A DNA stretch of 64,000 bases from Shimia sp. Alg240-R146 (GCF_947331465.1 NZ_CAMZOK010000002.1:124001-188000); one strand, 5' to 3'; shown: positions 7,661-16,360, numbered from the stretch's first letter. Translations and numbers: made by a program. The notes: a model not told the origin generated them from the letters alone.

Positions 7661-9436
7661 TCAGAAGTTTTCGGCAGCCAGAGCCATAACGGTGTCGCCA
7701 CCGGTCTGGATGCGGGCCAAGTGCATGCCAGTCGCAGGCAAGCGACGCGCCATGTAGTAGCGGCCGGTTGTCAGCTTGGTCTCATAGAACTCTTTATCCG
7801 TTGTGCCATTTGCAAGGGCTGTGTTGGCCGCTTTGGCCATTTGTGCCCACATCAGACCCAAGCAGACATGACCAAACAGGTGCATGAAGTCGTTGGAACC
7901 GGACAGCGCATCGTTGGGGTTCTTCATGCCGGTCTGCATGAAGTACATGCCAGCCGCCTGAAGATCCTTGGACGCTGCTTTCAGAGGCTCAACAAAGTCT
8001 TTCAGATCTTCGTCGTCGCCGTTTTCCTTGCAGAAGGTTTTGACAAGGTCAAAGAACGCCATCACGTGTTTGCCGCCATCAACCGCCAGTTTGCGACCCA
8101 CAAGGTCAAGTGCCTGAACGCCGTTGGCACCTTCATAGATCATCGCGATGCGGGCGTCGCGGGTGAACTGGCTCATGCCGTGCTCTTCGATGTAGCCGTG
8201 GCCACCATAGATTTGCTGGGCTTTGACAGTCATGTCGTAGCCTTCGTCGGTCAGGAAGCCCTTGATGATTGGTGTCAGCAGGGACACAAGGCCGTCTGCG
8301 TCTTTGTCTTCTTTGCGGTGCGCTTCGTCGATCATCTGGGCGCCCCAGAGGATAAAGGCACGGGCGCCTTCGGCGAAGGATTTCTGATCCATCAGCGAAC
8401 GACGGATATCAGGATGCACAATCAGCGGATCGGCTGGGCCTTCGGGGTTTTCAACACCGGTCACGGCGCGGCCCTGCAAACGGTCTTTGGCGTAGTCCAC
8501 GGCGTTCTGGTAGGCGACTTCAGCCGCTGCCAGACCCTGCATGCCCACACCCAGACGGGCTTCGTTCATCATGGTGAACATGGCACGCATGCCTTTGTTC
8601 AGATCACCCAGCAGATACCCTTCGGCTTCGTCGTAGTTCAGCACGCAGGTGGAGTTGCCGTGGATGCCCATTTTCTTTTCGATGTTGCCAACAGACACGC
8701 CGTTGCGCGCGCCGATGTTGCCTTCGTCGTCGACTAGGAACTTGGGAACGATAAAGAGCGACACGCCTTTGATGCCCTCGGGGCCACCGGGAACTTTGGC
8801 CAGCACGAGGTGCACAATGTTGTCGGCCATGTCGTGATCACCCGCCGAGATAAAGATCTTCTGGCCGGAGATTTTGTAGGAGCCGTTGTCCTGTGGTTCC
8901 GCTTTGGTGCGCATCAGACCCAGATCGGTGCCGCAGTGCGGTTCGGTCAGGTTCATGGTGCCGGTCCACTCGCAAGAGACCATGTTGGGCAGCCATTTGG
9001 TTTTCTGCTCGTCCGTGCCGTGGGCAAGGATCGCAGCAGCCGCACCGTGGGTCAGACCCTGGTACATGGTGAAGGCCTGGTTGGAAGATGAGAACATCTC
9101 GCCCACAGCCGTGCCCAGCACGTAAGGCATGTTCTGACCGCCGTATTCCTCGGGCATGTCCAGACCGGTCCAGCCGCCTTCTTTGACCTGCTCGAAAGCA
9201 GCTTTAAAGCCAGTTGGCGTGTAGACAACACCGTTTTCAAGACGGCAGCCTTCGTGATCACCCACAACGTTGAGAGGCGCAAGAACGTCACCGGTCAGCT
9301 TGCCGGCTTCTTCGAGCACGGCGTTGGTGAAATCGGCTTCCAGCTCGGAATAGCCGGGGACGTCAGAGTTGGACACGTTCAGGACATCGTGCAGGACGAA
9401 CTGAATGTCTTTTACTGGGGCGGTATAAGTCGGCAT
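7661..9436 (-). CDS. Acyl-CoA dehydrogenase, long FadE/DmdC-like type
   Basis: FAD-dependent dehydrogenation of an acyl-CoA to the enoyl-CoA. At 591 residues it belongs to the long acyl-CoA dehydrogenase group with an extra C-terminal domain. Visible are the N-terminal helical domain, the beta domain with [16 protein letters not shown] and [12 protein letters not shown], the C-terminal FAD-binding helices with [16 protein letters not shown] containing the catalytic-type region, and [16 protein letters not shown]. This subfamily contains both general fatty acyl-CoA dehydrogenases and DmdC, which acts on methylmercaptopropionyl-CoA in DMSP demethylation; sequence alone does not choose. It is directly downstream of the MerR regulator gene (18-base gap). 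Confidence 0.93.
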   Translation of the reverse strand: MPTYTAPVKDIQFVLHDVLNVSNSDVPGYSELEADFTNAVLEEAGKLTGDVLAPLNVVGDHEGCRLENGVVYTPTGFKAAFEQVKEGGWTGLDMPEEYGGQNMPYVLGTAVGEMFSSSNQAFTMYQGLTHGAAAAILAHGTDEQKTKWLPNMVSCEWTGTMNLTEPHCGTDLGLMRTKAEPQDNGSYKISGQKIFISAGDHDMADNIVHLVLAKVPGGPEGIKGVSLFIVPKFLVDDEGNIGARNGVSVGNIEKKMGIHGNSTCVLNYDEAEGYLLGDLNKGMRAMFTMMNEARLGVGMQGLAAAEVAYQNAVDYAKDRLQGRAVTGVENPEGPADPLIVHPDIRRSLMDQKSFAEGARAFILWGAQMIDEAHRKEDKDADGLVSLLTPIIKGFLTDEGYDMTVKAQQIYGGHGYIEEHGMSQFTRDARIAMIYEGANGVQALDLVGRKLAVDGGKHVMAFFDLVKTFCKENGDDEDLKDFVEPLKAASKDLQAAGMYFMQTGMKNPNDALSGSNDFMHLFGHVCLGLMWAQMAKAANTALANGTTDKEFYETKLTTGRYYMARRLPATGMHLARIQTGGDTVMALAAENF

Positions 9437-9454
9437 GTATCTCTTCCCTTGGAC

Positions 9455-9856
9455 TTACTGTGCAGCTTTGAGGTCTTTTTCGAAGTCGGCGATGATTTGC
9501 TCGCCCCACTTCAGTTGTTCACGCAGATCGTCGATGGCTTCATTGAGCTCATCGCGCTGCTCTTCCATGTCTTGCAGGCGTTGACGCGCCACATCGTAAG
9601 TACGTTGCAGCTGGGTCGCCTGTTGATCGCCCATGTCGTAGAGATCGAGCAATTGACGGATTTCTTCGAGCGAGAACCCGAACCTTTTGCCGCGCAAGAT
9701 CAGTTTCAGCCGGGCGCGATCCCGTTTCGTGAACAGGCGCTTCTGGCCCTCGCGGATTGGGAACAACAGTTCCTTGGATTCGTAGAAACGCAGGGTGCGC
9801 GGTGTTACGTCATAGGCGTCGCACATCTCGCGGATCGTCATTTGTTCTTCGCTCAT
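9455..9856 (-). CDS. MerR-family regulator, LiuR-like, of the beta-oxidation operon
   Basis: A 133-residue MerR protein: winged helix with MTIREMCDAYDVTPRTLRFYE, the second recognition block LKLILRGKRFGFSLEEIRQLL, and a C-terminal coiled coil (DVARQRLQDMEEQRDELNEAI) for dimerisation. It has no cysteine-based metal site, in line with LiuR/PsrA-type regulators that sense acyl-CoA intermediates. It is the first gene of the leftward operon and so is probably autoregulated. The region in front of it (9857-9990) contains LiuR-like palindromes. A paralogue with the same DVTPRTLR core lies at 12067-12441. Confidence 0.92.
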   Translation of the reverse strand: MSEEQMTIREMCDAYDVTPRTLRFYESKELLFPIREGQKRLFTKRDRARLKLILRGKRFGFSLEEIRQLLDLYDMGDQQATQLQRTYDVARQRLQDMEEQRDELNEAIDDLREQLKWGEQIIADFEKDLKAAQ

Positions 9857-9922
9857 TGGTCCTCCTTGGCTCTCTTCTCAAATGAACAGATGGGGTGACT
9901 GCCGAAGGGTTACAGCACTGCT

Positions 9923-9938
9923 TGACGTTAACGTAAGA
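9923..9938. promoter_or_regulatory. LiuR-like operator upstream of the beta-oxidation operon
   Basis: TGACGTTAACGTAAGA closely matches the LiuR-type palindrome TTTACGTTAACGTAAA, with the core ACGTTAACGT perfect. It lies 66 bases before the merR start codon. Confidence 0.7.
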
Positions 9939-9975
9939 GAGACGTTGCGTCACAAAAAATGTGACGTAGGATCCT

Positions 9976-9989
9976 TTTACGTTAAGTCC
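9976..9989. promoter_or_regulatory. Second, imperfect LiuR-like half site
   Basis: TTTACGTTAAGTCC keeps the left half TTTACGTTAA of the palindrome at 9923, about 50 bases further upstream of merR. A related inverted pair, GTGAC/GTCAC, lies between the two. It may be a secondary site. Confidence 0.4.
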
Positions 9990-10213
9990 TTTTTCCTAAA
10001 ATTTGCATGCTCGAAGATTTGGTGCAGCAATTGTTTGGGTCTCTCGGGGGCGGGCGCATCGCGGGGTAGGCAGGTTTTGAGGAAATGGTTGACGACCCCT
10101 GCAAGTATTTGCGATTCTGGTAAGAATTGCGGCTCAAAGACCGCAGAACGGGTCGGTATGCTTGAGGATCCTCCTCGGAGGACGCATCAAAGTAGCAAGA
10201 GTGAGTGCAGGCA

Positions 10214-11284
10214 ATGGGTAAATCCAAAGAGGCGTCGCCTTATGAAGACGTACCTACGCGCGGGTTTTGGCGGTCGGGTGTGGCGCAGCAGGATCCGCTG
10301 GCGATTGACGGGCTTTATCGTCGTAAATTCCGAATCTCGCGACGCGATGCAATCGCCACAGCTGGCAGCTGTTTTGCGCAACATATTGCACGGCACCTAA
10401 GGGCCCGAAAATTCAACGTTTTGCAATATGAACCCGCGCCGCGGGGAATGAGTGCGGAGCTTGCCAGGAAATACGGATTCGGCATTTATACGTGCCGGTA
10501 TGGCAATATCTATACTGCGGCGCAAATGCTGCAGTTGGCGCGGGAAGCTTTTGGAGTGGCAGAGCCGGTCGACCGCGTGTGGCAGCGGGATGGACGGTTT
10601 TTTGATGCGCAACGGCCCAATGTAGAGCCAGGCGGTTTTGAAACCGCAGAACAGGTATTGCGAGCCCGTTCCGGGCACTTGGCCTCAGTGAAACGGATGT
10701 TGCTGGAAATGGATGTCTTTGTATTCACTTTCGGCCTCACGGAAACCTGGGCGCATAAGGAAAGTGGAACTGTCTTCCCGACGGCACCCGGCACGATTGC
10801 CGGAAGTTATGACGCCAACGTTTATGAGTTTCAAAACCACCGACATGGTCGTGTATTGAGCGATTTCGTCAAGCTAAAGAAACTCTTGCGCAGCGAGCGG
10901 GACAAGCCTCTGAAAACGATTGTGACTGTTTCACCTGTTCCGCTTACCGCAACCGCCTCAGCACAGCATGTGTTGGCCGCATCAACCTATTCTAAATCTG
11001 TGTTGCGTGGCGTGGCAGGTGAGCTGTTTGAGACTTATCGGGACGTGGACTATTTCCCGTCTTATGAGCTGATCACTGCCCCGGCGACGCGCGGGATGTT
11101 TTTTGAACCGAATTTGCGCAGCGTTACCGATACCGGTGTGAACACGGCAATGGGTGCATTTTTAGAGCAGCATGATCCAAAAGGCGGCAAGTCGAAAGCA
11201 AAGCCCGAAATCGACAGTGTATCACAAGGCGACAACGGCGACGTGGTTTGCGAAGAGGTTTTGTTGGAGGCATTTCAGACATGA
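10214..11284 (+). CDS. GSCFA-domain protein
   Basis: Belongs to the GSCFA family, named for the motif seen here as TAGSCFAQHIARHL about 45 residues in; these are SGNH-hydrolase-like proteins thought to modify surface polysaccharides. Other conserved blocks are YGFGIYTCRYGNIYTA, VFVFTFGLTETW and SPVPLTAT, and a conserved YFPSYELI. Start MGKSKEAS at 10214 is favoured over an ATG nine bases earlier. There is no signal peptide. The stop codon overlaps the start of the next gene (ATGA), so the two are translationally coupled. The exact substrate is unknown. Confidence 0.88.
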   Translation: MGKSKEASPYEDVPTRGFWRSGVAQQDPLAIDGLYRRKFRISRRDAIATAGSCFAQHIARHLRARKFNVLQYEPAPRGMSAELARKYGFGIYTCRYGNIYTAAQMLQLAREAFGVAEPVDRVWQRDGRFFDAQRPNVEPGGFETAEQVLRARSGHLASVKRMLLEMDVFVFTFGLTETWAHKESGTVFPTAPGTIAGSYDANVYEFQNHRHGRVLSDFVKLKKLLRSERDKPLKTIVTVSPVPLTATASAQHVLAASTYSKSVLRGVAGELFETYRDVDYFPSYELITAPATRGMFFEPNLRSVTDTGVNTAMGAFLEQHDPKGGKSKAKPEIDSVSQGDNGDVVCEEVLLEAFQT

Positions 11285-12042
11285 GCCGCCAAATTTGCGT
11301 GATGGGGAATTCGCATGTTGCCGCACTCAAAGGCGGTTGGGAAGACGGGAACGCGCCGCGAGAGGACTTTGTTCCGACGTTTTTTGGGGCCCTGTCGGAT
11401 GGCATGGCAACCCTGGATGTCGTGGACGGAAAGGTGATCCCACGCGACACCAAAGCGGCGGATTTTTTTTGTAAGATATCCGGCAAAAATGGTGGTGTTG
11501 AGCCGGAAATCTACGATGCGTTTTTGCTTGTGGGTATGGGTATGTTTCCTACGCCTGTTTTTAACAACTACCGAGCGTTTGCCACTCCAAGTACGCGTCA
11601 TGATGCAAAGCAATATGTGAGCGACTCGGTGATCGCTGACACGCTTTGGGAAGGCATCGATGCTTCGATGATGATGCATTGTGCGCGTCTTTTGAAACGA
11701 GTAACGGATAAGCCGGTATTTTTGGCGTGGCAGGCGTTTTGCTCCGAAAGCTTGTTTGACATCGAATGGCGCGCAATGCAGATGCAACCCATTCTGGACA
11801 ATGGCGATCAACCCTTTGTGCGCCTGATGATGGACAGCGTAGAGGAACGGCTGAGGGCTGAGGGTTTTGAGGTCCTTAACCAACCTGAAGAAACCCTACG
11901 CGATGGTATCATGACAAAAGCAGAGTTTTCCCGCGGATCGGTGTTGTTTCGTGCGGAAAATCCAAAGGCACACCGGGAAAACGATGTGTTCCACATGAAT
12001 AGTTTATACGGACGCACCTGCTGGAACCGTTGGAAAATCTGA
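11281..12042 (+). CDS. SGNH-like hypothetical protein coupled to the GSCFA protein
   Basis: A 253-residue cytoplasmic-looking protein. Its N-terminus, MSRQICVMGNSHVAALKGGW, is the pattern of an SGNH-hydrolase block I (GNSH replacing GDS), followed by YDAFLLVGMGMF similar to block III. The C-terminal part contains DVFHMNSLYGRTCW, where the D-x-x-H pair could complete a catalytic triad. The start ATG overlaps the TGA of the GSCFA gene. Function is unknown; pairing with GSCFA suggests a shared role in surface glycan or ester modification (inference). Confidence 0.75.
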   Translation: MSRQICVMGNSHVAALKGGWEDGNAPREDFVPTFFGALSDGMATLDVVDGKVIPRDTKAADFFCKISGKNGGVEPEIYDAFLLVGMGMFPTPVFNNYRAFATPSTRHDAKQYVSDSVIADTLWEGIDASMMMHCARLLKRVTDKPVFLAWQAFCSESLFDIEWRAMQMQPILDNGDQPFVRLMMDSVEERLRAEGFEVLNQPEETLRDGIMTKAEFSRGSVLFRAENPKAHRENDVFHMNSLYGRTCWNRWKI

Positions 12043-12066
12043 GGCGGTAGGACTGTTCCGTTGATC

Positions 12067-12441
12067 TCAGGCTTTGGATAGAAACCCTGCGGTTTCGTCC
12101 CGCAGTTCCTTAAGCTCGTTCATGGCCTCATCGAGTTGCGCGCGCTGTTCAAGAAGCTCGGCGTACTGACGATCGGCCATATCCACAAAGGCCTGCATTT
12201 GAGCGGACGTTCCCTCGTGTTCGTAAATCAATAACCATTGCCGGATGTCTTCGAGTTTGATGCCAAAACGGCGACCGCGCATGATCAATGTCATCCGGGC
12301 GATTTCTCGTGGCCCGAAATAGCGGCTGCGCCCAGAACGTTCCGGGTGAAGAAGCTCGATGTACTCGTAGTAACGCAACGTCCGAGGGGTGACATCGAAT
12401 CGGGTGCACATTTCCTTGAAAGACAGGCGATTTTCAGTCAT
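12067..12441 (-). CDS. MerR-family regulator, second paralogue
   Basis: A 124-residue MerR protein with SFKEMCTRFDVTPRTLRYYE as the winged-helix core, MTLIMRGRRFGIKLEDIRQWL as the second block, and a coiled-coil tail (ELLEQRAQLDEAMNELKEL). It is clearly a paralogue of the regulator at 9455-9856. It diverges from a pair of hotdog thioesterase genes, with a candidate operator between them at 12519-12536, so it probably controls them and itself in response to an acyl-CoA. Confidence 0.9.
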   Translation of the reverse strand: MTENRLSFKEMCTRFDVTPRTLRYYEYIELLHPERSGRSRYFGPREIARMTLIMRGRRFGIKLEDIRQWLLIYEHEGTSAQMQAFVDMADRQYAELLEQRAQLDEAMNELKELRDETAGFLSKA

Positions 12442-12475
12442 TTGGCAGATCTCCTTGGCGCGGAACTTAGTTATC

Positions 12476-12492
12476 TTGCCCGACTAGGGCAA
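12476..12492. promoter_or_regulatory. Inverted repeat upstream of the second merR
   Basis: TTGCCC and GGGCAA flank a five-base spacer. It is 35 bases before the merR start. It could be an operator or simply a hairpin. Confidence 0.3.
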
Positions 12493-12518
12493 CCACCCCC
12501 CTTGCTCCTTTGCCAAAA

Positions 12519-12536
12519 TGTCGATCTTAATTGACA
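12519..12536. promoter_or_regulatory. Candidate MerR operator between merR and the thioesterases
   Basis: TGTCGAT and ATTGACA form an imperfect (6 of 7) inverted repeat with a four-base spacer, a size that suits a MerR dimer. It lies 22 bases before the thioesterase start codon. No experimental motif is known to me for this regulator. Confidence 0.4.
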
Positions 12537-12557
12537 TACACAACCCCGAGGACGGAA

Positions 12558-12980
12558 ATGCAGGGCGACAAGTCAAAATTTGCCGAACAGTTCATAAACC
12601 TAATCCCACATTGTCAGGCCCTTGGCATGAAGTTGACCGGCATTGGTGATGGAATGGCGGAGATGGAATTGCCGTATAGCGAGCAGATCGTGGGAGACCC
12701 CGAAACAGGCGTTGTGCACGGAGGGGCGGTGTCGGCCCTGATGGACACATGTTGTGGCGCAGCGGCGATGAGCCACCCGTCCTCACCGTCAGGCACGGCG
12801 ACAATTGATTTGCGGATCGATTATATGCGCGCGGCAACGCCAGGGCAGGCGATCCGGACGCGCGCGGAATGCTATCACATCACCCGGTCCGTCGCCTTTG
12901 TGCGCGCTACGGCGCTGGACGACGACACCGAACAGCCGGTTGCTACCGCGACCGGTGCATTTACCGTGGAGAGGAAGTAG
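12558..12980 (+). CDS. PaaI-type hotdog thioesterase
   Basis: Hydrolyses an acyl- or aryl-acyl-CoA. The 140-residue protein has the hotdog signature GVVHGGAVSALMDTCCG with the HGG and catalytic Asp, followed by TIDLRIDYMRAATPG. Start at 12558 (MQGDKSKF) is chosen because GAGGACGG precedes it; a nine-codon extension to a GTG/TTG-like start overlaps the operator. The next gene, a second hotdog protein, begins one base after its stop. Confidence 0.9.
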   Translation: MQGDKSKFAEQFINLIPHCQALGMKLTGIGDGMAEMELPYSEQIVGDPETGVVHGGAVSALMDTCCGAAAMSHPSSPSGTATIDLRIDYMRAATPGQAIRTRAECYHITRSVAFVRATALDDDTEQPVATATGAFTVERK

Positions 12981-12981
12981 G

Positions 12982-13491
12982 ATGCCGCGTTCACGTCCTG
13001 ATCCCGTTCAGGTGGTCAAACAGCGGCGCGATGCGGCTTTGTCGGCTCTAGTGCATGGCGTGCCCTACATCCAGTTTCTAGGCATCGAATTCGACCGCCG
13101 CGGAGATGAATTGACCGCAATATTGCCCTATGATGACAAGCTGATTGGCAACCCGATGATTCCTGCGATCCATGGGGGCGTCACTGCGGGATTCCTAGAA
13201 ACCACAGCCGTGATTGGGCTTGCGTGGGCGAGCCTTTGGGATGACATCGAAGCGGGGCGGTTTGACATGGAAGAGCTGACACGCGGACACTTGCCGCGTC
13301 TGCCAAAAACCATTGATTTTACATTGGACTACCTTCGTTCCGGCTTGCCTCGTGATGCTTACGCGCGGGCCAGGGTTACGCGGTCCGGGAGGCGGTATGC
13401 TTCAGTGCAGGTCGAAGCATGGCAAGATCAGCGCGACCAGCCGTTCGCGCAGGCCGCCGGACATTTCCTAATGCCTGCACGCGATGAATGA
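12982..13491 (+). CDS. Second hotdog thioesterase (PaaI-like)
   Basis: A 169-residue hotdog-fold protein with PAIHGGVTAGFLETTAV, in which Glu stands where the neighbouring paralogue has Asp, and TIDFTLDYLRSGLP as the second strand block. An insertion (ASLWDDIEAGRFDMEEL) makes it longer than its neighbour. The start is ATG 12982, one base after the previous stop; the open frame further upstream is the out-of-frame shadow of the first thioesterase. Tandem hotdog genes may form a heteromeric enzyme (inference). It overlaps the MATE gene by a few bases. Confidence 0.88.
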   Translation: MPRSRPDPVQVVKQRRDAALSALVHGVPYIQFLGIEFDRRGDELTAILPYDDKLIGNPMIPAIHGGVTAGFLETTAVIGLAWASLWDDIEAGRFDMEELTRGHLPRLPKTIDFTLDYLRSGLPRDAYARARVTRSGRRYASVQVEAWQDQRDQPFAQAAGHFLMPARDE

Positions 13492-14818
13492 GGCCGCAGG
13501 CGGCGTTGGGGAAATCACCCACCGCCGGATTTTGCGAACAGCACTTCCAATTGTTTTGGCCAATGCCACAGTGCCTATTTTGGGTGCAGTGGACACGGGT
13601 GTTGTCGGTCAATTGGGGCAGGCGGCACCGATCGGGGCTGTGGGCATCGGCGCGATCATTCTGAGCGCGATCTATTGGGTGTTTGGCTTTCTTCGAATGG
13701 GAACCACGGGGCTGACAGCCAAGGCACACGGCGCGGGACGCCAGGGCGAAGTGGCCGCGATGCTAACGCGCGCGATGATGGTGGGCCTCTTCGGCGGACT
13801 TTTGGTTGTGGCCTCGCAAGTCTGGTTGTTTCGTGGTGCCTTTATGCTTTCACCAGCCTCACCAGACGTTGAAACACTGGCGCGAGAGTATTTGGCAATC
13901 CGCATCTGGTCCGCCCCTGCTGCGATAGCGATTTATGGGCTGACGGGCTGGTTGATAGCTCTTGAGCGCAGCAAAGCGGTGCTGGTGATTCAGCTCTGGA
14001 TGAACGGGCTGAACATCTTGCTGGATCTATGGTTTGTGCTGGGGCTGGGTTGGGGCGTCGGCGGAGTTGCAACCGCAACAGTCATTGCAGAAGTCACGGG
14101 CTGTGCTTTGGCGCTCTGGATGTGTCGAGACGCTTTTGCGCGCCCGTCCTGGCGGGATTGGGCCCGTGTTTTTGAGCGTACAGCGTTGATCGAAATGGCC
14201 ACTGTAAACCGCGACATCCTTTTGCGGTCGTTGATGTTGCAGGCGATCTTTGTCAGCTTTCTGTTTCTGGGTGCGGATTTTGGGGACGTGACGCTTGCTG
14301 CAAATCAAGTGCTATTACAGTTCTTGTCCATCACGGCCTATGCGTTGGACGGGTTTGCTTTTTCCGTGGAGGCCCTAGTCGGGCAAGCTTTCGGCGCACG
14401 TGACAAGGATGGTGTACGGCGCGCGTCGCTCCTTACAAGCCTTTGGGGCGTGATCTGTGTGGTGGGATTGGCATTGATATTTGCCGTGTTCGGTGGGGCG
14501 GTCATCGACCTGATGGCGACCGCGAGCGATGTGCGAACGGAAGCGCGTGTCTATCTGGTTTGGATGGTTCTGGCGCCGCTTTTGGGGGTGGCGGCTTGGA
14601 TGTTGGATGGTATTTTTATTGGGGCCACGTTGGGGCGTGAAATGCGCAATATGATGTTCGTTTCGGCGCTGATTTATTTGGGTGCCGTGCTAGTTTTGGT
14701 TCCACAATTTGGCAACCACGGACTTTGGGGGGCCCTGTTGATAAGCTTTGTGGCCCGAGGAGTGACGTTGGGCTTGCGGTATCCACGACTAGAGAAGCTG
14801 ACAGAGGTCAGTTCTTGA
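13484..14818 (+). CDS. MATE-family efflux transporter (DinF/NorM-like)
   Basis: An inner-membrane multidrug/cation antiporter of 444 residues with twelve predicted membrane segments in two homologous halves. Typical MATE features include RTALPIVLANATVPILGAVD at the N-terminus, GQLGQAAPIGAVGIG in the first half, and GFAFSVEALVGQAFGARD at the second-half start. It overlaps the preceding thioesterase gene by eight bases and so is in the same transcript. Its stop region overlaps the end of the convergent ABC permease gene. Confidence 0.93.
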   Translation: MNEAAGGVGEITHRRILRTALPIVLANATVPILGAVDTGVVGQLGQAAPIGAVGIGAIILSAIYWVFGFLRMGTTGLTAKAHGAGRQGEVAAMLTRAMMVGLFGGLLVVASQVWLFRGAFMLSPASPDVETLAREYLAIRIWSAPAAIAIYGLTGWLIALERSKAVLVIQLWMNGLNILLDLWFVLGLGWGVGGVATATVIAEVTGCALALWMCRDAFARPSWRDWARVFERTALIEMATVNRDILLRSLMLQAIFVSFLFLGADFGDVTLAANQVLLQFLSITAYALDGFAFSVEALVGQAFGARDKDGVRRASLLTSLWGVICVVGLALIFAVFGGAVIDLMATASDVRTEARVYLVWMVLAPLLGVAAWMLDGIFIGATLGREMRNMMFVSALIYLGAVLVLVPQFGNHGLWGALLISFVARGVTLGLRYPRLEKLTEVSS

Positions 14819-15608
14819 GCCGGTAGCCGGTTTTGATCATGGCCCAAGCGACCGCAATAACAAGAAACGTACTGCAGCCCACCACCGCAAGGCCAAGTTC
14901 CGGCGTACCGTCGGAGGTGCCGATAACACCGTATCGTGCTCCGTCGATTAAGTAGAACACCGGATTAAACTGCGTGAAGGTGCGCAGACCTGTAGGCAAG
15001 GCTTCCACGGAATAGAACGTGCCTGAAAGGAACGCCAATGGCGTGACAATAAAATTGGTGATTGCCGCCATCTGATCGAATTTGTTCGCAATAATCCCTG
15101 CCACTAAGCCAATCGCCCCCAAAAGTGCGCCGCCCATTACGACAAAGGTCAACGTCCACAACGGATAGACAGGGACGATGCCGAGAAAAAGAGCCAAAGC
15201 CAGAAGTATAGCTCCTGCCACGACCACGCCACGCGCCACCCCGCCAGCAAGAAAGCCCAAAACCATTTCCAGCGGTGAGATCGGAGGCATCAGAGTGTCG
15301 ACGATGTTGCCCTGCACTTTGGAAATCACGATGGAGGAGGAGGTGTTGGCAAAGGCATTCTGGATCACTGTCATCATCATGATCCCGGGAGCAAGAAATG
15401 TGATGAAGGAAACGCCCATGACATCCCCGCGGGCCGGCCCGATGGCAATTGAAAAAATCAGAAGGAACAGGCCCGCGGTCACCAATGGCGCCAGAAGTGT
15501 TTGAGTCCACACAGTGGTGAAACGCAGAATTTCCCGCATTGCGAGGGTTTTTAGCCCCAGCCAATTCACAAGACCGAAGCGACGAACGCCCATTTCCAGC
15601 TTATCCAT
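14808..15608 (-). CDS. ABC-2 type transporter permease
   Basis: A 266-residue membrane protein of the ABC-2 export permease family (NodJ/YadH-like), with six membrane segments, an N-terminal cytoplasmic amphipathic stretch, and the conserved FLSGTFYSVEALPTGLR block before the last loop. Start MDKLEMG at 15608; the much longer frame extending to 16040 runs over gcrA and its Lys/Ala-rich linker on the other strand and is a shadow. No ATP-binding subunit gene is adjacent, which is unusual for this family; the partner must lie elsewhere. Its 3' end overlaps the MATE gene by 11 bases, convergent. Confidence 0.9.
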   Translation of the reverse strand: MDKLEMGVRRFGLVNWLGLKTLAMREILRFTTVWTQTLLAPLVTAGLFLLIFSIAIGPARGDVMGVSFITFLAPGIMMMTVIQNAFANTSSSIVISKVQGNIVDTLMPPISPLEMVLGFLAGGVARGVVVAGAILLALALFLGIVPVYPLWTLTFVVMGGALLGAIGLVAGIIANKFDQMAAITNFIVTPLAFLSGTFYSVEALPTGLRTFTQFNPVFYLIDGARYGVIGTSDGTPELGLAVVGCSTFLVIAVAWAMIKTGYRLKN

Positions 15609-15745
15609 GATATGTCCCGCGTCTGATTGGCCTGCAAACTGATTCTCTGCCTTGTAACTCGGGCTGGGGTGATTAGAATAGGCCCCTGACCAAGAAATGC
15701 GGGGCGGTCCTTTTGGGGGCCGCTTTTTAGCTGAGGAAATATGGT

Positions 15746-16339
15746 ATGTCGTGGACCGACGATCGCGTTGAGCTGTTGAAAAAAATGTGGGGCGAGGGCC
15801 AGTCGGCCAGCCAGATCGCCAAGGAACTTGGCGGTGTGACCCGCAATGCCGTGATCGGCAAGGTGCATCGACTGGGGTTGTCCAACCGATCCACAGGCGG
15901 CGGCGCAAAAGCCGACGCCAAGCCCAAAGCTGCAACAAAGCCCAAGGTGGCGGCCAAGCCCAAGGCGCCGCCCAAACCAAAAGCAGCGCCCAAGCCTGAG
16001 GCCAAACCTGAGCCAAAGACGGAACCAGCTGTGGCAGCAAAGCCGGCGCAATCTCTGCGTAAGGCGATCATTCCGGCAGGCCAACCGTTGCCTCCGCAGC
16101 CTTCGGCTAACGAAATAAGCCCGGAAGCGCTGGCCAAGGTGAACGAAGTTGAAAAGTCAGCGAAGAAGCTGTCTTTGATGGAGTTGACCGAACGCACTTG
16201 CAAATGGCCCGTCGGCGATCCGGCCACGGACGAGTTTTGGTTCTGCGGTCTTCCGGTTCAAGCCGGTAAACCGTATTGCGAAGCGCATGTCGGCGTGGCG
16301 TTCCAACCGATGAGCGCGCGGCGTGATCGCAAGCGCTAA
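15746..16339 (+). CDS. gcrA: GcrA cell-cycle regulator
   Basis: GcrA binds sigma-70 RNA polymerase at promoters with methylated GANTC sites and drives cell-cycle transcription in Alphaproteobacteria. The N-terminal DNA-binding domain is textbook: MSWTDDRVELLKKMWGEG, then TRNAVIGKVHRLGLSNR at residues 32-48. A long Lys/Pro/Ala linker (about 55-100) follows, then the C-terminal sigma-interacting domain with RTCKWP and FCGLPVQAGKPYCEAH carrying conserved Cys residues. Length 197 is usual for Roseobacter GcrA. A terminator follows at 16361. Confidence 0.96.
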   Translation: MSWTDDRVELLKKMWGEGQSASQIAKELGGVTRNAVIGKVHRLGLSNRSTGGGAKADAKPKAATKPKVAAKPKAPPKPKAAPKPEAKPEPKTEPAVAAKPAQSLRKAIIPAGQPLPPQPSANEISPEALAKVNEVEKSAKKLSLMELTERTCKWPVGDPATDEFWFCGLPVQAGKPYCEAHVGVAFQPMSARRDRKR

Positions 16340-16360
16340 GCCGCAAAAATTCGATAAAGG

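Larger units (their letters stand above)
9857..10213. other. Divergent intergenic region, merR operon / GSCFA gene
   Basis: A 357-base gap holding the LiuR-like sites near the merR side. The half nearer the GSCFA gene shows no recognisable site and no plausible gene. Confidence 0.5.

Noticed and set aside
7721-8737. A 338-codon plus-strand frame
   Set aside because: It is antisense to the acyl-CoA dehydrogenase gene and shows the same His/Phe/Val-rich shadow composition.
12805-12981. An upstream extension of the second thioesterase
   Set aside because: It is the out-of-frame shadow of the first thioesterase; ATG 12982 directly after the previous stop fits better.
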